Shown: positions 23,310 to 32,442 of the stretch, one piece after another | Layout: the number at the start of each line of letters is the position of its first letter | How positions within the stretch are numbered: the stretch's first letter is position 1 | Assembly (NCBI GenBank): GCA_900318245.1 | Contig: ONJT01000015.1 | Span: 1 to 57,129 of the forward strand | Reading direction: 5' to 3' | DNA length: 57,129 nucleotides | Origin: an uncultured Bacteroidales bacterium | GTDB lineage: Bacteria; Bacteroidota; Bacteroidia; Bacteroidales; Paludibacteraceae | Program-made: the position numbers and the translations under genes | The notes under the pieces: model-generated | What the model was told of the DNA's origin: nothing | Database searches by the model: none | Seen by the model: only the letters and a program-made list of their open reading frames with translations

Positions 23310-25153
23310 AGTTTTTCCTCCTCTAAGTTGTTAATCAAGTTGGTCGTGGCCTTGTAGAGGTCATCCATCGCATGGTCGGTCGAAGGCGCATAGCGCGCGA
23401 ACTCGGCCGTCGAGAGGACGTCCTTGACGTCTTTGATGAGTGAATCACTCACGCCTTTCTCACGCAACAGCGATGCGATATTCTCTTTGTTCAGGTCCGC
23501 CGTCGGGATAGAAAGACGGTCGCTGAGATAGGTCCACGCAGCCTGTTCGATCGCAGCATAGAAAGCATTCTTGTCATTTGCCTTCAGTGCTTTCTCGGCC
23601 GCCTTCAGCCGTTTTTGCGCTACCTTGTTCGCGCGTTTATAACGAACGCGCGTGATGTCCGCATTCTCCTTGATCTGTTTGCGCAGCACGATCAGCAGGA
23701 TCAGCGCGATGAGCGAAGGAAGGGCGTAATACAACCATAAATGGTTGTAATTGATGATGGATGATTGATGACTGGTGGTTTTCGGCGCCTTCGTGTCGAT
23801 ATAGCGGATGTCGGTGCCAAGTTGTTTGATGTCTTCTTTATGGGTATAAGAAACGACTGCACCTTCGTTCGCCGTGCTTTCGGCACTGCCTGCTCCGCGC
23901 TTCACATGGATGGTATATTCCGGTGTGGAGAGGGTGCGATAGGTTTTGTCTTCGATATCGAAATAGCTGAAGGTGACGGCAGGAATAGTGTAGTCGCCCG
24001 GGCTGCGCGGGATAGCAAGGTATTCAATGGACTTGGTGCCGCTCACGCCGGCGGTGGTGGTGTTGAAGTTATTGGTCACCTTCGGGTCGTAGGGTTCGAA
24101 TCCTTCCGGCCAGTCGATGGCGGGTGTCTTGATGAGTTTCATGTTTCCCGCACCGCTGATGTCGATCTTGATAGTCACGGCATCGTTGGTCTGCAGTTCG
24201 GTCTGCGAGATCGACGGCGTCATCGTGAATTTACCTACACCGCCGGAGAAGCCGGCAGGTTTGCCGCTCGGCAGGGCAGCGACGTGGATGGTCACACCAG
24301 GGGCGGTGAGCATCTTGGTGACATTGGTGTAGGATCCGAAGAAATCATCGAAGATCGACCGCACGCGCTGTTGGGTTTGGACACGAAGGACTGCTTCGAA
24401 CTTCGCCGGGTCGATGGTGATGTCCCCGGAGTGCTGCGGGTAGAGGATGGTGCGGTAAAGCACGGCGGTCTGGTAGTTACGGCCGTTGTAGTGCTCTAAC
24501 TGCGTCTGTATCTCGCCCTGCTCGAGGTCTTGCTTGAGGAAGCCTGTGAACTCCGGCAGCTTGGTGTTGTTGGTCAACTGGGCTACGTCCACGTTCGCGA
24601 AATACAACTTATACGTCACCATCAGGGCTTCCTGCTCATGCACGCGCGTCTTCGAAGCGATGGTCCGCACGAAGATGTTCTCCGAAGAGACGTTGCTGCC
24701 TTGTGAGGATTGAGAGGACTGCGAACTCTGAGTATTCTGAGTATTCGGAGTACTCTGAGCCGGCTGTTCGTCCTCGGGGAGGACAGTGATACGCACGCCG
24801 TTGGACTGCACGCTCTCGCCATCCACTTTGATGGTTGCGGGCGCGATGGTGAAGGTACCGGCCTTCTGCGCCATGAGCGTGTAGGTGTAAGTCTGCTCGA
24901 AAGTCGAGGTGCGGTGACCGTTGACAAACGAGGTGCTACTACTGGTCGAGGTGTAGGGACCGGCCAAGTAGTCAAAGTCTGTGAACTCAGGTGCACGCAG
25001 GTCTCGGCTGCGTTGGTTGACGATGTATGTCAACTGGAACGGCCGGCCGACAATCACCTGTGCCGGCGCTTGCGCCCTAAAAACGACCTCATCGGCAAAC
25101 GCACTCAGTGCGATGCCGATAAGGATAACTAATATCGATAATTTTTGTTTCAT
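23306..25153 (-). CDS. batD: BatD (oxygen tolerance protein)
   Basis: The product is 615 residues: signal peptide (ILVILIGIALSAFADEV), tandem beta-sandwich domains typical of BatD (RPFQLTYIVNQRSRDLRAP), a membrane helix near residue 475 (LWLYYALPSLIALILLIVL) and a cytosolic helical tail. BatD is thought to work with BatA/B in envelope stress tolerance; the mechanism is unclear. Two segments come from short tandem arrays: a Q/S-rich linker near residues 132-150 (24710-24759) and the stretch before the membrane helix (23750-23778). Confidence 0.9.
   Translation of the reverse strand: MKQKLSILVILIGIALSAFADEVVFRAQAPAQVIVGRPFQLTYIVNQRSRDLRAPEFTDFDYLAGPYTSTSSSTSFVNGHRTSTFEQTYTYTLMAQKAGTFTIAPATIKVDGESVQSNGVRITVLPEDEQPAQSTPNTQNTQSSQSSQSSQGSNVSSENIFVRTIASKTRVHEQEALMVTYKLYFANVDVAQLTNNTKLPEFTGFLKQDLEQGEIQTQLEHYNGRNYQTAVLYRTILYPQHSGDITIDPAKFEAVLRVQTQQRVRSIFDDFFGSYTNVTKMLTAPGVTIHVAALPSGKPAGFSGGVGKFTMTPSISQTELQTNDAVTIKIDISGAGNMKLIKTPAIDWPEGFEPYDPKVTNNFNTTTAGVSGTKSIEYLAIPRSPGDYTIPAVTFSYFDIEDKTYRTLSTPEYTIHVKRGAGSAESTANEGAVVSYTHKEDIKQLGTDIRYIDTKAPKTTSHQSSIINYNHLWLYYALPSLIALILLIVLRKQIKENADITRVRYKRANKVAQKRLKAAEKALKANDKNAFYAAIEQAAWTYLSDRLSIPTADLNKENIASLLREKGVSDSLIKDVKDVLSTAEFARYAPSTDHAMDDLYKATTNLINNLEEEKL
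23750..23778. repeat. 7-bp ATTGATG array inside batD
   Basis: Units ATTGATG, ATGGATG, ATTGATG, ACTGGTG on the plus strand, coding the polar segment just before the membrane helix of BatD. Confidence 0.7.
24710..24759. repeat. 9-bp GAGTATTCT-type array inside batD
   Basis: Units TTGAGAGGA, CTGCGAACT, CTGAGTATT, CTGAGTATT, CGGAGTACT, CTGAG on the plus strand. They encode a TQNTQSSQSSQ-like linker. Same family as 20631-20672 and 51934-51973. Confidence 0.85.
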
Positions 25154-25154
25154 A

Positions 25155-26897
25155 TTACCATTCTTTTTCTACGCGACGCTTCTTGCCTTGCTGGCGTTGC
25201 ATCTTCTCTTGGGTGTCTTGTTCATCTTGCTCCAAGGCCTGCAGGATCTGCTCCGCCGTCTCTTTGTCCATTTCGTCGTTCTGCTGTTGTTCTTGTTCTT
25301 GCTGTTGCTGATCCTGGTTTTGCTCTTGTTGCTCTTGCTGCTGTTGTTGCTGTTGGTCTTGTTGCTGATCTTGGTTTTGGTCCTGGTTCTGTTGCTGCTG
25401 TTGCTGTTGTTGCTGCTGTTGTTGCTGTTGTTGCAATAACTCCATCGCCTTCACCAGGTTATAACGCGTGTCGTTATCTTTCGGATTCGCGCGCAAGGAC
25501 TCTTGGTAGGCCCCGACGGCCTTGTCATACTGCTGCTGCGCAAAATGACAGTTGCCGATGTTATGCATCGCCTTGGCATATCGCGCTTTGTCGTCTTTCT
25601 TGTCTAACATCTTCGCGGCCGTAGCGAATTCCGTCAACGCATCTTCGTACTTGTTCTGTTTGAAAAGGGCATCGCCGAGGTTATAGTGTGCCTCGTAGCC
25701 GTTCTTGTTTTTCTCCAAACCGCGGCGGTAGTTGACCTCCGCCTCGGTGTAGTTCTGCTTCTTGTACTCGCGGTTGCCTTTGCGCACATCGCCGGCCTCT
25801 TTCTGGGCGAAGGTGTTGAGGCTGACAAGCAGCAAGAGGGCGATGCCGAGGGTGCGAGAACCCGGAAGACTGAAATGTTCTCCAAAGATATCCATTTTCG
25901 TGATGGCTTTGTTCTTACGGTTGAAGATAAAGAAGTCGATGACGAGCAAAAGCAGGGCGATCAAAGCAAAGCTTTGGAACTGCTCGTTATAGTCCGTATA
26001 GACTTGGGTCTCGATCTCCTGCGTCGCCAGTTTGTCGAGTTCTTTCTGGATCGCCTTCGTGGCCGTGTTGGTGTTGTCGCAGCGCACATAGATGCCACCT
26101 CCGGCCTGTGCGATCTCGCGGCACATGTCTTCGTTCAACCGGCTGACCACCACATTGCCTTCGCGGTCCTTGCGGAAGTTATTCGTGCCGGGCATAGGGA
26201 TCGGCGAACCTTCGGGTTTTCCGATACCGACGACTAACACCTGAATACCTTCTTCTTTCGCACGACGGGCTACGGCGACGGCATCGTCTTCGTGGTTTTC
26301 ACCATCGGTGATAAGGATGATCGCGCGGCTGGCGTCGGATTGCTCGCCGAAACAACGGATCGACGTACTCAACGCCTGACCGATCGCTGTTCCTTGCGTC
26401 TTGATGAGGTCCGGCTTGATGGTGTTGAGGAACATCTTCGCGGAGATATAATCGCAGGTGATCGGCAGTTGTACGAACGCGTCACCGGCAAAGACGACGA
26501 GGCCCACTTTATCGTTCACCATGTTGTCCATCAGTTTGGACAGCATCTGTTTCGCGCGGTCGAGACGATTCGGCGCCACATCTTCGGCGAGCATGGAGTT
26601 CGAGATATCGAGTGCTACAATCGCCTCGATACCCTGTCGCTTCTCCGTGCGCTCGGATTGACCGAACTGCGGGCGGGCGGCGGCGAAGATAAGGAGCGTA
26701 AGGGCTACCAGTACGATGGTGAACTTCACCGTCGGACGTACACGACTGGCGTTCGGCATCAGCTGTTCCATCAGTTCGGGATCACCGAACTCTTGCAACT
26801 GGCGGCGTTTACGCTTCGTATAAACCCAGTAGGCGATGGCGAAAGCCGGGACGGTAGCCAACAACCATAAAACTTCTATATTTGCAAATCGAAACAT
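25155..26897 (-). CDS. batB/batC: BatB-BatC fusion: VWA domain plus TPR and Gln-rich tail
   Basis: One frame of 580 residues joins two proteins usually encoded separately. Residues 1-330 are BatB: two N-terminal membrane helices, a von Willebrand A domain with the MIDAS motif DISNS (Asp97), and a membrane helix near 310-325. At residue 335 a Met begins what looks like the old BatC start with its own signal-like helix (TLGIALLLLVSLNTFAQ), then TPR repeats (about 362-480) and a tail with long glutamine runs before a charged end. The old BatC start codon survives (25895), so a separate BatC could still be made by internal initiation. Neighbours overlap or abut. Confidence 0.88.
   Translation of the reverse strand: MFRFANIEVLWLLATVPAFAIAYWVYTKRKRRQLQEFGDPELMEQLMPNASRVRPTVKFTIVLVALTLLIFAAARPQFGQSERTEKRQGIEAIVALDISNSMLAEDVAPNRLDRAKQMLSKLMDNMVNDKVGLVVFAGDAFVQLPITCDYISAKMFLNTIKPDLIKTQGTAIGQALSTSIRCFGEQSDASRAIILITDGENHEDDAVAVARRAKEEGIQVLVVGIGKPEGSPIPMPGTNNFRKDREGNVVVSRLNEDMCREIAQAGGGIYVRCDNTNTATKAIQKELDKLATQEIETQVYTDYNEQFQSFALIALLLLVIDFFIFNRKNKAITKMDIFGEHFSLPGSRTLGIALLLLVSLNTFAQKEAGDVRKGNREYKKQNYTEAEVNYRRGLEKNKNGYEAHYNLGDALFKQNKYEDALTEFATAAKMLDKKDDKARYAKAMHNIGNCHFAQQQYDKAVGAYQESLRANPKDNDTRYNLVKAMELLQQQQQQQQQQQQQQQNQDQNQDQQQDQQQQQQQEQQEQNQDQQQQEQEQQQNDEMDKETAEQILQALEQDEQDTQEKMQRQQGKKRRVEKEW
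25268..25437. repeat. CTG/TTG-rich polyglutamine tract
   Basis: A purine/pyrimidine-skewed tract coding for an almost pure Q stretch with N, D and E interruptions in the BatC part. Codons alternate CAA and CAG, which argues for selection on glutamine rather than fresh slippage. Confidence 0.85.
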
Positions 26898-26898
26898 A

Positions 26899-27885
26899 TC
26901 AATTACTTATTGTGCGTAAAACGAAATAGCGAATAATGATCTCGAGCAACAGGCAGGCGAGGGCGGCAAAGAGGAATGGCGCGAAATTCTCCGTGTGTTT
27001 GCTGTACTCACGCACGCGCAGTTTGGTCTTTTCCAACTGGTCGATCTGCTCGTAGATACTCTTCAGACTGCCATTATCCGTCGCGCGGAAATACTGACCG
27101 CCGGTCGTCTCGGCGATGCGGCGCAAGGTGCCTTCGTCGAACTCCGAATCCATCGTCACATACTGCCTACCCATCGGCGTATTCACCGGCACGCGGGTCT
27201 GTCCGTACGAACCGACACCTACCGTATAGACACGGATGCCGAAGGTCTTGGCAATCTCGGCCGCTGTCTGTGGGTCGATGTCACCGCGGTTATTGCTACC
27301 ATCGGTCAACAAAATCACTACTTTGCTCTTGGTCTTGCTGTCCTTCATGCGGTTGACGGCGTTCGCAAGGCCCAGACCGATCGCTGTACCGTCTTCGATC
27401 ATACCGTACTCGACGGACTTAAAGAGGTTGACGAGCACCGCATGGTCGGTGGTCAAGGGGCATTGCGTAAAACTCTCGCCGGCAAAGACGACAAGTCCGA
27501 TCTGGTCGTTCGGACGGGCGATGACGAAGTCTGATGCTACGGCTTTTGCCGCTTCCAAACGGTTCGGACGCAGGTCTTCGGCCAACATCGTACCCGAGAT
27601 ATCGAGCGCCATCATGATGTCGATACCTTCGGTCGATTCCGACGACCATTTATTGGTCAGTTGCGGGCGTGCGAGCGCGACACTTAATAAGGAGATGATG
27701 GCTACGCGCAGTATAAACGGCACGTGCAGCAACCAGATCCGCCAACTCTTCGGCTGCGCCGCGAGGGTCGAGGTGTCCGAGATCTGCACACTCGCGTCCG
27801 ATTTCCACAGCTCGTACGCGTACCAGACGCCAACAGGCACTAAGAGCAGTAACAGGAATAAATATCCGGGATTAGCAAACGTCAT
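26899..27885 (-). CDS. batA: BatA: VWA domain membrane protein
   Basis: The product is 328 residues: N-terminal membrane helices (YLFLLLLLVPVGVWY and a second near 52-72), a VWA domain with MIDAS motif DISGT (Asp95), TDGSNNRGD later in the domain and a C-terminal membrane helix. It lies one base before batB and overlaps the preceding gene by four bases. BatA and BatB probably form a membrane complex with MoxR. Confidence 0.92.
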   Translation of the reverse strand: MTFANPGYLFLLLLLVPVGVWYAYELWKSDASVQISDTSTLAAQPKSWRIWLLHVPFILRVAIISLLSVALARPQLTNKWSSESTEGIDIMMALDISGTMLAEDLRPNRLEAAKAVASDFVIARPNDQIGLVVFAGESFTQCPLTTDHAVLVNLFKSVEYGMIEDGTAIGLGLANAVNRMKDSKTKSKVVILLTDGSNNRGDIDPQTAAEIAKTFGIRVYTVGVGSYGQTRVPVNTPMGRQYVTMDSEFDEGTLRRIAETTGGQYFRATDNGSLKSIYEQIDQLEKTKLRVREYSKHTENFAPFLFAALACLLLEIIIRYFVLRTISN

Positions 27886-28799
27886 ACTTCTTCCTCCTCT
27901 TCTTTTTCACCATTCTCACCATTTTCATCATTCACGAGTTTCGTCTCGTTGACGAAATCATACGCGGTAGTCAGCGCCTGCTCGTTCTCATCCGGCGTCG
28001 TGTGCCACTTGGCAAACTTCACTAAATCAGCGAGTTGCAGCATTTTGCTAAGACGTGTGTACAGGTCTTTCTCGATCAACGGTTTCATCTCATGCAGGGT
28101 CTCATCGGAGGTCTTCTCGGTGCTATGTACCTCGAAACGACGACCGATATATTCGCGCACGACATCCGTCAGTTCGGTCTGGTATTCCTTCACTTTTCCG
28201 TCCTTCCAGATCTTCTGCGCTTTGATCTCGTCGAGTTTCTCCAATGCCACCTCATCGGCAGGGCGGAGTAGGTCCGGATCGACGGGTTCTTCGGCCGGTT
28301 TGCGTTTGCTCTCCAACCAGCGCCAGAGGTAATATCCGCCGACGCATAGACCCGCTATCAGCAGGCCTAAAAGGACCCAACGAATGATGCCCCACCACCA
28401 AATCGGTGCTTTCTCGATATCTTTGATATCGGTGATGGCGAGGGTGGTGTCCACCTCGAAGGGTTGCACAATGTTCAGCGCCATCGGATCGGTCCAGAAC
28501 GTGTCTTCGCCACTGGCCACTGCAATCGGTTCGATCGCAAACAGACTGTCTTTGAACGACGTCAGCGTCAAGTACTGATTGAGTTGCACGCGGCCGTCGG
28601 GCAGAGTCAATGTATCCACGATGGTCTTATCGACAATCTCGATGCCGTCTTGCAACTGCTCGCCGAAAACAGGCAGGGTCACTTGCTCCGTCGCGTCGTG
28701 CGTCACCTGCAGGTGCAAGTCTGTCTGATCGCCGATCATCAGCGTCGTGGAGTCGATACTCGCGCTAACTACTATGGCTAATAATAAATTATAAATCAT
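27882..28799 (-). CDS. Bat-operon membrane protein of unknown function
   Basis: The product is 305 residues: signal-like N-terminus, a beta-sandwich domain, one membrane helix near 150-173 (WVLLGLLIAGLCVGGYYLW), a charged helical cytosolic domain and an acidic tail (KEEEEEV). It resembles the DUF4381-type or BatD-like proteins found between DUF58 and batA. Both ends are formed by short tandem arrays: the 5' end by TAAATCA units (28785-28818) and the tail by ACCATTCTC units (27908-27935), coding NENGENGE-like residues. The start at 28799 lies inside the array and is slightly uncertain. Confidence 0.75.
   Translation of the reverse strand: MIYNLLLAIVVSASIDSTTLMIGDQTDLHLQVTHDATEQVTLPVFGEQLQDGIEIVDKTIVDTLTLPDGRVQLNQYLTLTSFKDSLFAIEPIAVASGEDTFWTDPMALNIVQPFEVDTTLAITDIKDIEKAPIWWWGIIRWVLLGLLIAGLCVGGYYLWRWLESKRKPAEEPVDPDLLRPADEVALEKLDEIKAQKIWKDGKVKEYQTELTDVVREYIGRRFEVHSTEKTSDETLHEMKPLIEKDLYTRLSKMLQLADLVKFAKWHTTPDENEQALTTAYDFVNETKLVNDENGENGEKEEEEEV
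27908..27935. repeat. 9-bp ACCATTCTC array at 3' end of Bat-operon gene
   Basis: Units ACCATTCTC, ACCATTTTC, ATCATTCAC on the plus strand, coding the NDENGENGE part of the acidic tail. Confidence 0.65.
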
Positions 28800-28818
28800 A
28801 AATCATAAATTATCAATT
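28785..28818. repeat. 7-bp TAAATCA array over a start codon
   Basis: Plus-strand units TAAATTA, TAAATCA, TAAATCA, TAAATTA, TCAATTG. The array covers the gap between the DUF58 gene and the next gene and includes that gene's start codon (MIYNLL). Confidence 0.8.
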
Positions 28819-29700
28819 GTGGAAAAGTTGCATCAACTTTTTCACATAGTCTTCGTCTGTGCGCACACTGATATTATGCATGCCGGTCTTCGTGTAGATG
28901 GTCTCCAGCGCCGCCTGCTGGTCGCGCCAAGCCTGTCCGTACGCGTTGCGAACGCTGGCCAGACTGGTGTCAGCCCAGACACGTGCACCCGTCTCCGGAT
29001 CGCGCAGTTTGAGAAGACCTACATTCGGCAGCTCCGCGTCGCGGCGGTCGTAGATCTGAATGGCATTCAGGTCGTGTTTGCGAGCCGCAATAACTACCGG
29101 CGCTACCTCACCTTTCTTCTCAGGCACGGCACTGAAACGGGTGTCCATAAGATCGCTTATCAGGAACGCTGTACAACGCCGTTTCTGGGCGTTGGTCAGG
29201 AATTGTAGCGCCGCGTTGATATCCGTACCTTGGTGCTCTGGCTCGAAACTCAACAGTTCGCGGATGATATGCAGCACGTGACTCTTACCCTTCTTCGGCG
29301 GGATGAATTTCTCTACGCGGTCTGAGAAGAAGATCACACCCACTTTATCGTTGTTTTCGATCGTGGAGAAGGCGAGGGTAGCGGCTACTTCGGCCATCGT
29401 GTCGCGTTTCATCTGAGTCACCGTACCAAAATTACGGCTACCGCTGACATCGACGAGCAACATCACCGTCAGTTCTCGCTCTTCTTCATAGACCTTGATG
29501 TAAGGACGATTCATGCGCGCTGTCACATTCCAATCGATGGACCGCACGTCATCGCCCGGCTGATACTCGCGTACCTCGCTGAACGCCATACCACGGCCTT
29601 TGAACTGGCTGTGATACTCGCCCGCGAAGATATTCCGACTCAACCCATGGGTCTTGATCTCTATCTTCCTGACTTTCTGTAATAACTCTTCACTTGTCAT
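28813..29700 (-). CDS. DUF58 domain protein (MoxR-associated)
   Basis: The product is 295 residues. KTHGLSRNIFAGEYHSQFKG and REYQPGDDVRSIDWN are the DUF58 signature, followed by a VWA-like fold with VDVSGS. DUF58 proteins accompany MoxR ATPases and are thought to be their VWA-type partners or substrates. It is third-to-first in the order moxR, DUF58, unknown, batA and is 13 bases before the next gene. Confidence 0.92.
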   Translation of the reverse strand: MTSEELLQKVRKIEIKTHGLSRNIFAGEYHSQFKGRGMAFSEVREYQPGDDVRSIDWNVTARMNRPYIKVYEEERELTVMLLVDVSGSRNFGTVTQMKRDTMAEVAATLAFSTIENNDKVGVIFFSDRVEKFIPPKKGKSHVLHIIRELLSFEPEHQGTDINAALQFLTNAQKRRCTAFLISDLMDTRFSAVPEKKGEVAPVVIAARKHDLNAIQIYDRRDAELPNVGLLKLRDPETGARVWADTSLASVRNAYGQAWRDQQAALETIYTKTGMHNISVRTDEDYVKKLMQLFHN

Positions 29701-29704
29701 AATT

Positions 29705-29734
29705 CTAGTCTCCTAGGATCTCTAGGGCGTCTAG
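29705..29734. repeat. 9-bp CCTAGG array, moxR-DUF58 gap
   Basis: Units TAGTCTCCTAGG, ATCTCTAGG, GCGTCTAGT. Same CTAGG core as 15042-15068 and 51541-51612. The rest of the 150-base gap (to 29850) is A-rich with repeated TTTTTCGG and holds no gene. Confidence 0.7.
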
Positions 29735-29850
29735 TGTATTCTTCGTTTTTGAATTTTTCGGGAGAGGATTTGGTTTTTCCGGTGAGGGAGTTATGGGGTC
29801 CATAATGACCGATCCGAAAAACCGAAGACTCCGCGAAAAAACAAAAACTG

Positions 29851-30846
29851 TTAGGGAACTTGAACTGCGTTGAGCACCTCCGTAATGATATCTTCGGTGG
29901 TGATATTATTCGCCTCTGCCTCGTACGTCAGTCCGATACGGTGACGCAGCACGTCGTAGCAAACGGCACGTACATCTTCCGGCGTTACGTAGCCTCTCCT
30001 ATGAATAAACGCGTACGCACGAGCGGCCTTCGCCAAATTGATCGAAGCACGCGGCGAACCGCCGAACGCGATCATCTGCTTGAGGTCCTTCAGCCCGTAT
30101 TCCTCCGGGTTGCGGGTCGCAAAGACGATATCGACGATGTACTTCTCGATCTTCTCGTCGAGGTACACTTCCTCTACGATCTTACGCGCCTTGATGATGT
30201 CGGCTGTACTCAAGATCGGAAGCACGGTCTTCTTATCGGAAGCGATGTTCTGACGAATGATCGCCTGCTCCTCTTCTTTCTTCGGATAACCGATCACCAC
30301 CTTCAGCATGAAACGGTCGGTCTGTGCCTCGGGCAGCGGGTACGTACCTTCCTGCTCGATCGGGTTTTGGGTTGCCAAAACCAGGAACGGATCATCGAGT
30401 TTGAAGGTCTGCTCGCCGATCGTCACTTGACGCTCCTGCATAGCCTCTAACAACGCGCTCTGCACTTTCGCCGGAGCACGGTTGATCTCATCTGCCAATA
30501 CAAAATTAGCGAAGATAGGACCACGTTTGATCTTGAACTCTTCGCTCTTCTGGCTGTAGATCTGTGTACCGATCACATCCGCCGGCAGCAAATCCGGAGT
30601 AAACTGAATACGGCTGAAATTTGCCTTAATAAGGTCGCTTAAGGTCTTGATAGCGAGGGTTTTTGCCAAACCCGGCACGCCTTCCAACAATATGTGCCCA
30701 TCGCTCAAAAGACCAATAAGCAAACTCTCAACGAGGTGTTTCTGACCAACAATCACTTGATTCATGCCTAATGTCAAGGCATCTACGAACGAACTCTCGC
30801 GCTCTACTCGCTCCTGGAGTTCACGAATATCCACTGGATTTTGCAT
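29851..30846 (-). CDS. moxR: MoxR-family AAA ATPase
   Basis: The product is 331 residues. Walker A GVPGLAKT is at 56-63, Walker B FVLADEINRAP near 116, sensor 1 ATQNPIEQEGTYPLPEAQ follows, and a C-terminal lid domain closes. MoxR ATPases act as chaperones for VWA-domain complexes; here it heads the Bat operon. No good TAnnTTTG promoter was found in the 240 bases upstream. Confidence 0.95.
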   Translation of the reverse strand: MQNPVDIRELQERVERESSFVDALTLGMNQVIVGQKHLVESLLIGLLSDGHILLEGVPGLAKTLAIKTLSDLIKANFSRIQFTPDLLPADVIGTQIYSQKSEEFKIKRGPIFANFVLADEINRAPAKVQSALLEAMQERQVTIGEQTFKLDDPFLVLATQNPIEQEGTYPLPEAQTDRFMLKVVIGYPKKEEEQAIIRQNIASDKKTVLPILSTADIIKARKIVEEVYLDEKIEKYIVDIVFATRNPEEYGLKDLKQMIAFGGSPRASINLAKAARAYAFIHRRGYVTPEDVRAVCYDVLRHRIGLTYEAEANNITTEDIITEVLNAVQVP

Positions 30847-30927
30847 AATTTTGTATAGTGTTTTTAATATGTTTCTTTGTGTGTTTTGTGTTCGCTCTTC
30901 CGACGAACGAGACTTCGTCTCTTACTA

Positions 30928-31016
30928 GGGATTTTATCCCGCGATTTTTATAACAAAAACCGTGCCAGAATGGGGCTTTGTTTCGTGCGCGAGACATCCG
31001 GCTCGCGTTTTTTTTG
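30928..31016. repeat. 88-bp direct repeat flanking the metalloprotease gene, copy 1
   Basis: Begins GGGATTTTATCCCGCGATTT and ends in CGCGAG-8 nt-CTCGCG followed by T8. Copy 2 is at 32443-32531 with only a few differences. The terminal hairpin plus T tract looks like a plus-strand rho-independent terminator, yet no plus-strand gene precedes this copy. A GAGAC-TTC-GTCTC hairpin is at 30909-30922. Confidence 0.9.
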
Positions 31017-31031
31017 CTTTTATCTCCAATA

Positions 31032-31063
31032 TTTGCGTATATCAAATATTTTTCGTACTTTTG
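31032..31063 (+). promoter_or_regulatory. Promoter of the T9SS metalloprotease-like gene
   Basis: TTTG (31032-31035) and TACTTTTG (31056-31063) with a 20-base spacer, followed by CACCGC: a textbook Bacteroidetes promoter. The ATG is 27 bases downstream of the -7 box. Confidence 0.8.
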
Positions 31064-31089
31064 CACCGCAAAATCAAAATAACGATACA

Positions 31090-32307
31090 ATGAAGAAACT
31101 TTTTACTGCTGTATTGATTTGTTTGGCAACAAGTGCACATGCGCTCCTGGTGTCGGACTCCCTTTTTATCAGCCCGTCTGATAACGTAGCTAACCTGCTT
31201 ATGTCCGCAGCGGATTATGACAGTTGGATTCTCAACGATGAGTTTCAAACGACGAATAAGCCGACGGTCTTGACATCGAAGTTGTACCGGTATTTCAAGG
31301 ACGATTTTGATATGATCATGTTTATAACCAATGAGCAAGACCGTCCGTCAACCATTCCGTACTACGGCATCAATTCTTCTATAGCCAATAGTGTGAAAGG
31401 TATTGGCAAGTCGATATTCAATTATTCCTCGTATTTCGGATCGGAGGGCAAACTCTTCTCGGTGATGTATTTGCCCTATTTGAATGCTATCAAGTACGGT
31501 CCTACTTTGCATGAGTTTTGCCATTGCTGGGCGAACTTCGCAATCCCGACAGTAGTCAGCGGACACTGGGGAATATGCGGCGGAAACACGAAAGGACAGT
31601 TAGGCGGTTTCGAGCAAAGTACGCTTATGACCAATGTGGACGGCATCGCCAATAAGTACTCCGTGGAGAGTTTCGGAGTCAATGCTAACGGCGGAAACAG
31701 CGTGCCGTACAATGAAATGGAATTGTATCTAATGGGCATGCTGCCGATTGATTCGGTGCATGAGTTTGACGCCTTTCCGGAAGTGGACTCCGAATCCTTC
31801 CAATACTACGACGAGAGTCATACCCGCATCAGTTTCCTTGCCAATAAACGAAACCATTATACGCAGGCTTCGCTTATCGAATTGCTCGGCAAGAGAGAAC
31901 CGGATTATAAGACTTCCCAGAAAGAGTTCCGCGCACTTTTTGTGGTCCTCTCGAAACAGCCGCTGACTTCGGACGAATGGACGGCATATGAGTCTGGAAT
32001 CAACTGGTTCTGTCAGACCTCAGACGATGGTCTTAGTTGGCTGTATAACTTCTGGGAGGCGACGCGGGGACTTGGTTCGATTGATCCGGCCGATTTGAGC
32101 CTTTCGCTGAAATCCGCTCCGAGCGGTTTTGTTGATGTCGATATGCCGGTAGACATCCGAATCTTACCTTCCACGATCATCTGTTCGGAGTCGTTCCGTA
32201 TTTTTAATCTGTCCGGACAAGAGGTGACGAACCTCAACGGTTCTCTGCCATACGGCATCTACATCGTCCGCACGGCTAACGCATCAAAGAAGGTCTGGGT
32301 GAACTGA
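31090..32307 (+). CDS. Secreted HExxH metalloprotease-like protein with T9SS domain
   Basis: The product is 405 residues with a signal peptide (MKKLFTAVLICLATSAHA). HEFCH at residues 141-145 is an HExxH zinc motif within GPTLHEFCHCWANF, and NEMELYLMGMLP later may complete the site. The last 60-70 residues have the pattern of a type IX sorting domain: FRIFNLSGQEV, LPYGIYIVR and a KKVWVN end. So it is probably exported across the outer membrane and anchored or released there. The family was not recognised beyond the zinc motif; proteolysis is inferred. It is alone on the plus strand between two 88-bp direct repeats. Confidence 0.72.
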   Translation: MKKLFTAVLICLATSAHALLVSDSLFISPSDNVANLLMSAADYDSWILNDEFQTTNKPTVLTSKLYRYFKDDFDMIMFITNEQDRPSTIPYYGINSSIANSVKGIGKSIFNYSSYFGSEGKLFSVMYLPYLNAIKYGPTLHEFCHCWANFAIPTVVSGHWGICGGNTKGQLGGFEQSTLMTNVDGIANKYSVESFGVNANGGNSVPYNEMELYLMGMLPIDSVHEFDAFPEVDSESFQYYDESHTRISFLANKRNHYTQASLIELLGKREPDYKTSQKEFRALFVVLSKQPLTSDEWTAYESGINWFCQTSDDGLSWLYNFWEATRGLGSIDPADLSLSLKSAPSGFVDVDMPVDIRILPSTIICSESFRIFNLSGQEVTNLNGSLPYGIYIVRTANASKKVWVN

Positions 32308-32371
32308 TCCTCCGTCCACTAATATACAGATTACGTCCCCGACGCGGAGCGAAAGCTCCGCCTTCATTTGC

Positions 32372-32402
32372 ACTTCGGTCGCATATTTGCGGCCGTTTTT
32401 TG
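32372..32402 (+). terminator. Terminator-like hairpin after the metalloprotease gene
   Basis: CGGTCGCA/TGCGGCCG (8 pairs, one wobble) with a TATT loop, then TTTTTT. A second copy lies at 32565-32597. Suitable to end transcription of the upstream gene. Confidence 0.7.
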
Positions 32403-32442
32403 TGGACTCGCCCGCTTTGGGCTCAGTTTCGTTTATTGATTC

